A stretch of DNA of 7,645 nt from Longimicrobiales bacterium (GTDB lineage Bacteria; Gemmatimonadota; Gemmatimonadetes; Longimicrobiales; Gaopeijiaceae): positions 1-7,645 of the forward strand of contig JAKMDG010000489.1 in assembly GCA_022428035.1 (NCBI GenBank), given 5' to 3'. A program made the position numbers and the translations under genes. This document shows, one piece after another, positions 1 to 6,018 of the stretch; position 1 is the stretch's first letter; every line of letters starts with the position of its first letter. The notes under the pieces were generated by a model that was not told where the DNA came from, did no database searches, and saw only the letters and a program-made list of their open reading frames with translations.

Positions 1-1096
1 TCGCAGCAGTACTAGTGCCGGCGATCAGAACGTCAGCAGGACTGAGTCCGGCGCGCACCATGTCCGCGAGCTCCTGGTGCGCGGACCACGAGTTGCCCCC
101 GTCAGTCCCGAACGCGACCCGGACGCCCTCCGCGTGGAGTCGCACGAGATTGCGAGCCTGAATCCCGAACGCTTCCTGCGCCCGGGCGTTCTCATCCTGG
201 TTCGATTCCATCTGGGCAATGCGCTCGGCGTCCATCGTGCCCGACAGCCAAGACATGTCCCCTGCCGGCACACCCGGCCCAGGCAGGTTGGGGATGAGTA
301 CGACCTCGGGGCGCGCCTTCCACATCTCGATGACCTCATCGTCGACGTCCATGTCGCGGATGCCGTGGGCGAAGACGTCGATGCCCGCCGCGAGCAGGCC
401 CTTCGCGTCCTCGAGTCGGAAGACGTGCGCCGTGACGGAGATCTCGTTTGCGTGAGCCTCATCGATCACGGCCCCGTAGAGCTCCGGTGACAGCCGCTCG
501 TACTGACCGCCTCGGTCGTCGACCCAGATCTTCACGATGTCGACGCTCTGAGACGCGAGTTCCTGAACCGCGGTCCGAGCCTCTGTCTCCGTAGTCACCC
601 AATACGGAACTTCCGAACGTCCGGGCTCTGGTGAGGGGATGCCCCGGCCGGCGGACAAAGACCGTGCTGCGTCCGGGATCGACTCGGACCGCATCTCGAG
701 ACCGATCGTACCCTCATCGAGCCCGAAGCTGAACGTGGACCCCGTTCCATAGTACGCCGCTGACTGCAGCTCGGCGGTCCGCGCCGCGCGCTCGGACGGC
801 AGGTGGAAATGCGCGTTGTTCAGCGTCGGCATGACGGTCTTGCCACTCAGGTCGACCTGAATACCGGCGCTGGCCGCGTCTACCGCCGATGAGGGCCCGA
901 CCGCAACAAACATCCCGTTTTGCACGATCAGGGTCGCTTCCTCGATCACCGCGCCGTCGCCTGTAATGAGTCGTACACCCTCATACGCCACCGCATCGGG
1001 CATGCTCGGACCGCCGCAGGCGGCCAGCATCGAGAGCGCCGTCAGCGCCCCAAGGGAGGAGGCAAGCGTACGAGTCAGGGATTCGAAGCGCGACAT
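1..1096 (-). CDS. Amidohydrolase-family lipoprotein (imidazolonepropionase/prolidase-like), 3' end cut by window edge
   Basis: Reading leftward from the ATG at 1094-1096, the frame stays open for 365 codons to the window edge, so the C-terminus is missing (probably some 50-80 residues, from usual family length). The N-terminus is a lipoprotein signal: a hydrophobic stretch ending in LAAC with the lipidated Cys at residue 27. The metal-dependent amidohydrolase pattern is complete as far as it goes: HFH (H96, H98) after VMPTLNNA, a probable carbamylated Lys in DIVKIW (K189), His in VTAHV (H224), His in FAHG (H244) and the late Asp in FGTDGG (D332). The tail MVRAGLSPADVL is the usual helix after that Asp. 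The protein probably hydrolyses a C-N bond in a cyclic amide, dipeptide or similar substrate at the envelope; the substrate cannot be told. The residue before the HxH motif is Asn-Ala rather than the common Asp-Ala. No clear Shine-Dalgarno is seen. It is divergent from the sugar dehydrogenase gene. Confidence 0.88.
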   Translation of the reverse strand, partial: MSRFESLTRTLASSLGALTALSMLAACGGPSMPDAVAYEGVRLITGDGAVIEEATLIVQNGMFVAVGPSSAVDAASAGIQVDLSGKTVMPTLNNAHFHLPSERAARTAELQSAAYYGTGSTFSFGLDEGTIGLEMRSESIPDAARSLSAGRGIPSPEPGRSEVPYWVTTETEARTAVQELASQSVDIVKIWVDDRGGQYERLSPELYGAVIDEAHANEISVTAHVFRLEDAKGLLAAGIDVFAHGIRDMDVDDEVIEMWKARPEVVLIPNLPGPGVPAGDMSWLSGTMDAERIAQMESNQDENARAQEAFGIQARNLVRLHAEGVRVAFGTDGGNSWSAHQELADMVRAGLSPADVLIAGTSTAA

Positions 1097-1149
1097 ACTG
1101 AGTCCGGTGCAGAGGTGTCTGATAGACTCACGGCTACAATGCGCACGGG

Positions 1150-1187
1150 CGTGCGGCAAGTCAGTGGGCCTGCCGGTCAACCGCACG
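1150..1187. repeat. 7-bp inverted repeat in the divergent intergenic region
   Basis: CGTGCGG at 1150-1156 and CCGCACG at 1181-1187 are perfect inverted copies whose starts are 31 bp apart, about three helical turns. They lie in the 145-bp gap between the divergent amidohydrolase and sugar dehydrogenase genes, just upstream of a -10-like TAGAAT. This could be a regulator site, but a 7-bp pair in GC-rich DNA can arise by chance. Nothing else in the gap is clearly functional. Confidence 0.25.
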
Positions 1188-1193
1188 GACCTG

Positions 1194-1199
1194 TAGAAT
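1194..1199 (+). promoter_or_regulatory. Possible -10 element for the sugar dehydrogenase operon
   Basis: TAGAAT matches the consensus TATAAT at five of six positions and lies 42 bp before the ATG at 1242. No convincing -35 box is found 16-18 bp upstream, so this is a weak prediction. The gene also lacks a clear Shine-Dalgarno in the last 20 bases before its start. Confidence 0.2.
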
Positions 1200-1241
1200 G
1201 AACCTCTACGCCAGATCGGACGCTCCTCCTCAGAAGACGAC

Positions 1242-2471
1242 ATGACAACTCGAGTCATCTACGCCTCACTCGCGATCGCGACCTTCACCCCGTCGCTCGC
1301 TGCGCAACAACCGGTCCACACGGAGCCGTACCTCCCGTCAGCGTTGCACGACTTCCGAGTCGTCGAAGTCGCAGACGGGCTGATCAATCCCTCCTCGATG
1401 GAATTCACGCCCGAGGGCGATCTGCTCGTCACGGAGCGCCCCGGTCGTCTGCGCATCATCAGGGATGACGTACTCCTGCCCGACTCGGTCGATGGCCTGC
1501 CCGACATTCTCGCGCTGGGTCGAGGCGCCATGACGATGAACGGCCTGGAGCAGGCGGGGCTGCGCGATGCCCGGCTCCACCCGGACTTCGAACAGAATCG
1601 CCTCCTGTATGTGAGTTACGTGAAGCCCGGCCTGGACTCGTTGGGTAGCCTCGCCGTGGTCCGTGGTCGGTTCGAGAACGACCGGCGGCACGACGTTGAA
1701 GAGCTCTTCCACGCTCAAGCGGACGGCAACGGAAGTGAACGGAGTTCGATGTGGGGCGGTCGCATTGCTCTCGACGGTCGAGGCTACATGTACGTGACGC
1801 TCGGGGACCGTCAGTGGCCCTCGGCCGGCGACCTCTGGGCCCACCCGGCGCAAGACCTCACAAATCACAACGGAACAACGATTCGGCTTCACGACGACGG
1901 GCGTATTCCTGACGACAATCCGCTGGTAGACCGCGTCGACGCACTGCCCGAGATCTGGACATGGGGTCACCGGAACGCGCAGGGCCTCGCCGTGCACCCC
2001 GAGACCGGCGACGTGTGGTCGAACGAACACGGACCACAGGGTGGCGACGAGGTAAACCTCCTCCGAAGCGGGTCCAACTACGGTTGGCCCGTAGTCGGCT
2101 ATGGCGTCAACTACCGAACGGGCCTCGCGATCCACCACGGGACCCACCAGGACGGAATGGACGATCCCGCTCATGTCTGGGTGCCCTCGATCGGGGTCAG
2201 CGGAATGTTCTTCTATACAGGCGACGCCTTCCCCGAGTGGAAGGGAGACATGTTCGTAGGAGGGATGAGCGGAGAGCGCCTGGTGCGTCTCCGGCTCGAC
2301 GGCCAGGAGGTCGTGCGGGAGGAGGTCATTCTTCAGGACATGGGGCGGATCCGCGAAGTCCAGCAGAGCCCTGACGGATCCATCTATCTGGCGATTGACG
2401 GTGGCGCACGTTCGCAAGATGGCCCCCCCACCCGGATCCTGCGTCTGGAGCCGGCCGGCACGCGAGAATGA
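1242..2471 (+). CDS. Secreted PQQ-dependent aldose sugar dehydrogenase-like protein (GSDH family, YliI-type)
   Basis: The 409-residue protein has a signal peptide with likely cleavage after about A21 (SLAA|QQ). It is a six-bladed beta-propeller of the glucose/sorbosone dehydrogenase family and most resembles E. coli YliI (Asd). Shared landmarks are EQAGLRDARLHPDF (102-115, Gln 104 at the PQQ-contacting Gln position), IPDDNP (222-227), WTWGHRNAQG (239-248, Arg244-Asn245), NEHGPQGGDEVN (261-272) and NYGWPVVGYGVNY (279-291). Family members oxidise aldoses with PQQ in the periplasm. The oddity is SSMWGGR (168-174): YliI has NHFGGR, and soluble glucose dehydrogenase has DHQSGR with general base His144, but here the His position is Met170. 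Catalysis as a classical dehydrogenase is therefore uncertain. Full length for the family. Its stop overlaps the next gene's start (ATGA), which indicates translational coupling. Family assignment is firm; activity is inferred. Confidence 0.92.
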   Translation: MTTRVIYASLAIATFTPSLAAQQPVHTEPYLPSALHDFRVVEVADGLINPSSMEFTPEGDLLVTERPGRLRIIRDDVLLPDSVDGLPDILALGRGAMTMNGLEQAGLRDARLHPDFEQNRLLYVSYVKPGLDSLGSLAVVRGRFENDRRHDVEELFHAQADGNGSERSSMWGGRIALDGRGYMYVTLGDRQWPSAGDLWAHPAQDLTNHNGTTIRLHDDGRIPDDNPLVDRVDALPEIWTWGHRNAQGLAVHPETGDVWSNEHGPQGGDEVNLLRSGSNYGWPVVGYGVNYRTGLAIHHGTHQDGMDDPAHVWVPSIGVSGMFFYTGDAFPEWKGDMFVGGMSGERLVRLRLDGQEVVREEVILQDMGRIREVQQSPDGSIYLAIDGGARSQDGPPTRILRLEPAGTRE

Positions 2472-3253
2472 TCGGAAGGACCGCCGATCGGTTCTCCCGC
2501 ATGCGCGTCGCAACGCACCCCCGCATCGCCCTGGTCACTCTCGTTGCGCTGGTGACTGCGGTACGGGGGCCCAACGAGGCATCCGCCCAGATTCCGTTCG
2601 GCGGTGAGGTACGACAGCTCGTGACGTTCAGCTTCCTGCCAGGTCGCTCCGGTGAGGCGCTCACGATCTACCAGGAAGAGGTGATACCGCTGTATCGGCA
2701 GGACGAGGCGATGCGGTCCTTCCGTGCCCTGCGCGAGGTAGAAAGCCCGGTCCCACTCGACCTGATCGTCATCAGCTCGTTCGACGGGATGTCCGGGATG
2801 GACGAGTCGAACGCCGCTCTGCAGCGCGTGGCCTCCCAAGCGGGAACGAGCATCGGTACGCTGTATGGTTCGATCGGCGCGCTCAGTCGGAGCCACCACG
2901 ATCAGTTCATTGAAATGCTACCCGCTCTGGGCCACGGTGACCCGACGGACCAGCCTCTGGTCGCGCTCGTCTGGTACCGGACCACACCTGATCCCGCCGA
3001 CCGATTCCAGCGCGTGCTGGTGGACGAGGTCGTGCCATTCGAACGGGACGCGGACATCATCGCATCGACAGGACGGTTCCTCCTCTCGGACGGATGGGAC
3101 TACCTGCGCATCCTCGGGTTCGAGTCTCTCGGCGCGTACCAGGAGTACTGGCAGACGTTGAGACAGACGAACGGAGGACGAGGTCTCGAGGCCATCACGG
3201 CTGAGCGCCGACAGGTCATCCTCGCCCCCGTCGACGCGCTCCGCGTCCGATAG
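2468..3253 (+). CDS. Secreted protein with two dimeric alpha/beta-barrel-like (NIPSNAP/ABM-like) repeats
   Basis: The 261-residue protein starts inside the stop of the sugar dehydrogenase gene (ATGA), so the two are probably coupled. An alternative start at 2501 (Met12) would give a tidier signal peptide; either way cleavage is likely after ASA (residue 40). The mature part seems to hold two related halves. Residues 48-114 and 162-226 align: RQLVTFSF with QPLVALVW, EEVIPLYRQD with DEVVPFERDA, and LDLIVISSFDGMSGMDE with WDYLRILGFESLGAYQE. This strand-helix-strand pattern, with a hydrophobic strand at the start and a final strand ending in an aromatic-acid turn, resembles ferredoxin-like dimeric alpha/beta barrels such as NIPSNAP or antibiotic-biosynthesis-monooxygenase domains. 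I recognise no catalytic residues. The context suggests a periplasmic partner or accessory protein of the sugar dehydrogenase, but that is inference. The ORF is real with high confidence; the fold is a tentative call. Confidence 0.8.
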   Translation: MIGRTADRFSRMRVATHPRIALVTLVALVTAVRGPNEASAQIPFGGEVRQLVTFSFLPGRSGEALTIYQEEVIPLYRQDEAMRSFRALREVESPVPLDLIVISSFDGMSGMDESNAALQRVASQAGTSIGTLYGSIGALSRSHHDQFIEMLPALGHGDPTDQPLVALVWYRTTPDPADRFQRVLVDEVVPFERDADIIASTGRFLLSDGWDYLRILGFESLGAYQEYWQTLRQTNGGRGLEAITAERRQVILAPVDALRVR

Positions 3254-3282
3254 AGCTCGACGCACCGCCCCAACGCAGCTCT
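3252..3282. terminator. Weak bidirectional hairpin between convergent genes
   Basis: AGAGCT (3252-3257) and AGCTCT (3277-3282) can pair around a 19-nt GC-rich loop. They lie in the 28-bp gap between the converging two-repeat gene and the amidohydrolase gene and touch both stop codons. An AT-rich TTAAAAG follows on the + side. The stem is only 6 bp with a large loop, so terminator function is a weak guess. Confidence 0.25.
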
Positions 3283-4784
3283 TAAAAGACGATCCTGCGT
3301 CCCACGATCGGCACTCCCGGACGCGCCCCGTCGACGTTCTCGCCGTCCCGCACGACGAACGTTCCATTCACCAGGACGAACTCCACACCAATCGAGAAAG
3401 AGAGATCGTCCTCGAACGTCGCCGTGTCGATGATCCGAGTTGGGTCGAAGATCGTGACGTCCGCATCGCTACCGATCTGAATCCGCCCCTTCCGCTTCAT
3501 CTGAGGGGACGTCGTCTCGAGACGCTGAGCGGGCATGAGTGTCACCTTTCGAAGCCCGTCCATGAGGGAGAGCGCACCGTCGTCCCGGACATATCGGCCG
3601 AGGAATCGGGAAAAGGTCCCGGCACTACGCGGATGTGCGCCCGGGGCGTAGGGCATGCCGTCCGAAGCCACCATGGTGTGAGGTGCCTGGATCCCCATCT
3701 CGATCCACTCGGGCTTCATCATGTGGATGATGACCACGCCGCCCTCATCTCGATACGAACGAAACGTCTCTTCCGTGAGTCGCTCACCGGTATCCTGCCA
3801 CTGCAGGTCGCCGTAGCTGATCTGCAGCTTCTCCTGCCAGCCGTCGTCGAAGATCGCGGACTCGAGTGAGGTAGACCCCGCCGTATACGGATAGACTTCC
3901 GTTGTGATATCGACGCCGGCTTCCTGAGCTCCGCGGATGAGATCGAGATTGGTCTCGATGTCCCAGAGGCTCGAGCTATTCAAATGCACGATGTGCAACG
4001 GTGCTCGGGTCGCGGTCGCGTTCGCCACAACTTCCTGGATCGCGTCAATCCCCATCGAACGCACATGGGTGTAGATCGTGAACTGCTCCTCACCGGCAAA
4101 CTCGAAGACCCGGTAGATCTCGTCACGGTTCGCCCCCGGGTAGTACTGATGGGGCACGCCGATGCCGAGCGCACCCGCATCCATACCAGCCTTCAGTCGC
4201 TCGAACAGCTGCGGGTACAGGCTCTTGGGAAGCTCTTCGTAATCGCCCTGAGACATGGCGCGAGAGAGCGCGGCGAGTTGCTCGTCGGTGGGTTCCGAGT
4301 CCAGGGCGTCCATCGCCGCGTCCACGTCGGGCGCGTACTCGGGCATCACCGCCGTTCGGGCCGAGCTATGGGCAATCGTAGCGCCGAAGTTGAGGATGGC
4401 GTCGCCTTGCCGTCCCTGGAGGAAGAGTCGAGCATCCGGGACGCCGGACTCGAGCTCGAGCGCAGTCGTAACACCGTCTCTGGCCTGGTAACGATTGGCG
4501 TCGTTCGACTGGCCATGGGCATGTAGATCGATGAAACCGGGAGCCACAACCAGACCGGCTGCATCGACGACCGTCTCACCGTTGAGCGGGTCCTCCGAGA
4601 TGGCCACGATGGTCTGGCCACGAATTCCGATATTCCTAATCCCGTCCAGACCAGTCTCGGGATCCATGACCCGACCGCCACGAATCACGACGTCGTATGA
4701 CTCCTGTGCGTGCGCGGGTAGCGCCCACAGAATCGTGGCGACGAACGCGAGGACGAGGACCGAACGGATGGGGTGCATGCACAT
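3282..4784 (-). CDS. Secreted N-acyl-D-amino-acid deacylase-like amidohydrolase
   Basis: The 500-residue protein has a signal peptide (hydrophobic core 8-22, cleavage likely after AHA at residue 26). It then shows the D-aminoacylase/dihydroorotase-like layout: a small beta-sandwich start (YDVVIRGGRVMDPETG), the barrel motif APGFIDLHAHG with H88 and H90, Glu112 in ALELESGV as probable metal-bridging residue, His240 in YTHVRS, His267 in HIVHLN, Asp375 in VASDGMP, and the closing sandwich with GRIQIGSDADVTIFDP (433-448). Family enzymes release D-amino acids or similar from N-acyl forms, using zinc; the true substrate here is unknown. The start at 4784 is favoured over Met3 because AGGAG (4791-4795) sits 6 nt upstream. 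It is the second gene of an operon, 9 bp after the DUF442 lipoprotein gene, whose TAG stop overlaps the Shine-Dalgarno. Predicted periplasmic. Confidence 0.9.
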   Translation of the reverse strand: MCMHPIRSVLVLAFVATILWALPAHAQESYDVVIRGGRVMDPETGLDGIRNIGIRGQTIVAISEDPLNGETVVDAAGLVVAPGFIDLHAHGQSNDANRYQARDGVTTALELESGVPDARLFLQGRQGDAILNFGATIAHSSARTAVMPEYAPDVDAAMDALDSEPTDEQLAALSRAMSQGDYEELPKSLYPQLFERLKAGMDAGALGIGVPHQYYPGANRDEIYRVFEFAGEEQFTIYTHVRSMGIDAIQEVVANATATRAPLHIVHLNSSSLWDIETNLDLIRGAQEAGVDITTEVYPYTAGSTSLESAIFDDGWQEKLQISYGDLQWQDTGERLTEETFRSYRDEGGVVIIHMMKPEWIEMGIQAPHTMVASDGMPYAPGAHPRSAGTFSRFLGRYVRDDGALSLMDGLRKVTLMPAQRLETTSPQMKRKGRIQIGSDADVTIFDPTRIIDTATFEDDLSFSIGVEFVLVNGTFVVRDGENVDGARPGVPIVGRRIVF

Positions 4785-4790
4785 AACGAT

Positions 4791-4796
4791 CTCCTA
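4791..4796 (-). promoter_or_regulatory. Shine-Dalgarno overlapping the upstream stop codon
   Basis: On the minus strand TAGGAG joins the TAG stop of the DUF442 gene (4794-4796) with AGGAG (4791-4795), spaced 6 nt from the ATG of the amidohydrolase gene. It is the best ribosome binding site in the window. It decides the start of the downstream gene and implies that ribosomes finishing the first gene cover the entry site of the second. Confidence 0.75.
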
Positions 4797-5384
4797 CGGA
4801 CGGCTGGGCTCGAGGCCAAGAAGTTCACGGACAGGATCCTCAAGGCTGCTCAGCCCAGCCGAACGCCCAAGCTCGAGCGCGGTTTCGGGGGATGCGCCGT
4901 CGATCCAGTGCGCCTTGAGTGCGAGCATTGCCCCGACCCGATTGCTGCTGGCGCAGTAGAGGACAGCGGGCTCATCCCCGACTTCCTCCATGATCTCGGC
5001 AAAAGCCTGGACGTTCTCTCGGGTCAGCGACCCCGCCCCCGAAATCGGAAGACGATTGAAGTCGAACCCCTCACTCGAGGCGAGGGCCTCTTCCCAGCCT
5101 GCTCCGTCTTCGGTGGTCGGCCGCAACGACACGAAATGCGTGACGCCGGCGGACCGAAGGGCAGCGACCTGCTCCTGCGACGGCTGTCCAGCCGTAATGA
5201 GCCCTTCGAGCGGCATCCGTGCGTTACGTAGGCCTCGGTCAGTCGCCGTCGAGAGCGCAGCGGTCGGTACACTCGAATCGGCGGCCTCAGGCACTGGGTC
5301 GGTGGAGGGTGCCTCCTCAGCAACACAGGCGGAGAGGATGACAACGGTCGCCGCGGGAGCGAGATGACGAGTCCAGATCTTCAT
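4794..5384 (-). CDS. Lipoprotein with DUF442 / beta-lactamase-hydrolase-like phosphatase domain
   Basis: The 196-residue protein starts with a lipoprotein signal (ILSAC, lipidated Cys20), then an acidic, Ala/Pro/Ser-rich linker to about residue 55. The domain covers about 56-190: PLEGLITAGQPSQEQVAALRSAG followed by a SLRP strand, then the loop YCASSNRVG with Cys144 and Arg149. This TAGQP...C-X4-R pattern is that of DUF442, a relative of tyrosine phosphatases found in BLH-type proteins; the usual loop is close to CRSGTR, so a Gly is Ser here. It may be a phosphatase or a sulfur-handling enzyme, but the reaction is unknown. The frame is open upstream to 5741, but that extension overlaps the opposite-strand gene at 5498-6013 and lacks a signal, while the start at 5384 directly gives the lipobox. 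No strong Shine-Dalgarno is seen. First gene of an operon with the amidohydrolase. Confidence 0.85.
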   Translation of the reverse strand: MKIWTRHLAPAATVVILSACVAEEAPSTDPVPEAADSSVPTAALSTATDRGLRNARMPLEGLITAGQPSQEQVAALRSAGVTHFVSLRPTTEDGAGWEEALASSEGFDFNRLPISGAGSLTRENVQAFAEIMEEVGDEPAVLYCASSNRVGAMLALKAHWIDGASPETALELGRSAGLSSLEDPVRELLGLEPSRP

Positions 5385-5399
5385 GTAGTCCGGGGTCGT

Positions 5400-5462
5400 T
5401 GGAGCGTGGAGGGGCAAGATAAGGACCACGTCGAACACGGACCACGGCTGCGCATGGAGCGT
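5400..5462. repeat. Nested short direct repeats in the divergent gap
   Basis: The 113-bp gap between the divergent DUF442 and four-Cys protein genes contains two exact 8-bp direct repeats in nested order: TGGAGCGT (5400-5407), GGACCACG (5423-5430), GGACCACG (5439-5446), TGGAGCGT (5455-5462). The last three copies start exactly 16 bp apart. They may be regulator sites or chance in GC-rich DNA. A TACTAT at 5462-5467 resembles a -10 box for the rightward gene but has no good -35. Confidence 0.3.
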
Positions 5463-5497
5463 ACTATGTTGGACGGGTCGCCGATCCCGGCGTCCGC

Positions 5498-6013
5498 ATG
5501 CACCACTCGACCGAGATACCTGTGCGCCGCCTACCCCTTGTTCTGACTGTGTCGCTTGCCACGATGCTCGCATCCACGCCGGTGGCAGGACAGGAGGAGT
5601 TGTGCGTGGGAGCTGAACGGTTCGTGCAAGAAGTGATGGGCCTGGTCGCGGTCGCGGAACCAGACACCATCGACGACTGGCGCACGCGTCGCATGGTACC
5701 TGGCTGCCGCGTAACGGCAGCTGGTGCATCGAGCCTGCCATCTGCAGACATTGCTCGAGGCTTTTACGAGGTCATCGTCGAGAATGGCTGGGCTCGCACG
5801 CCGGATCCACGGGATGCGCCGAGTGAGGCATCACTGCGCTTCAGGCGCGATGGTGCGGACTGCCTCTTCAACTACTACGACTCGGCCATGTCACTGAACA
5901 CCGATGCCGAGATGATGGTCAGCGATGCCGTGTATGTCGGACGAGGCGAGAAGCTCTACAACTTCCTCGTGCTCTGTACCCCGGCCGCACCAGCAGCTCC
6001 AAGGCGCTTGTAA
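5498..6013 (+). CDS. Small secreted four-cysteine protein of unknown function
   Basis: I do not recognise this 171-residue protein. It begins with a positively charged stretch and hydrophobic core (RRLPLVLTVSLATMLAS, residues 10-26), with likely cleavage after VAG (residue 31), so it should be exported. The mature part has four cysteines (36, 70, 122, 160), which suggests two disulfides in the periplasm. It ends in an Ala/Pro-rich tail (TPAAPAAPRRL). The middle (residues 60-130) contains WRTRRMVPGC, a predicted helix around ADIARGFYEVIVENGW, and a strand-like LRFRRDGADCLFNYY. A GTG at 5522 (codon 9) is a plausible alternative start, giving a shorter signal peptide; neither start has a clear Shine-Dalgarno. 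It is divergent from the DUF442 operon and converges 5 bp from the HEXXH lipoprotein gene. Confidence 0.75.
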   Translation: MHHSTEIPVRRLPLVLTVSLATMLASTPVAGQEELCVGAERFVQEVMGLVAVAEPDTIDDWRTRRMVPGCRVTAAGASSLPSADIARGFYEVIVENGWARTPDPRDAPSEASLRFRRDGADCLFNYYDSAMSLNTDAEMMVSDAVYVGRGEKLYNFLVLCTPAAPAAPRRL

Positions 6014-6018
6014 CTCGT

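Noticed and set aside
77..490. Rightward frame of 137 codons
   Set aside because: Opposite strand carries the amidohydrolase with its metal-binding motifs; this is a shadow.
1338..2513. 391-codon open frame on the minus strand opposite the sugar dehydrogenase
   Set aside because: It is fully antisense to a well-recognised GSDH gene and has no recognisable domain or signal; long antisense frames are common in GC-rich coding DNA.
3984..4526. 180-codon rightward frame inside the D-aminoacylase-like gene
   Set aside because: Antisense to a clear enzyme gene with intact catalytic motifs; no independent evidence.
5385..5741. N-terminal extension of the DUF442 gene by 119 codons
   Set aside because: The extension overlaps the opposite-strand four-Cys gene, is Arg/Pro-rich without domain features, and would bury the lipoprotein signal that begins at Met in 5382-5384.
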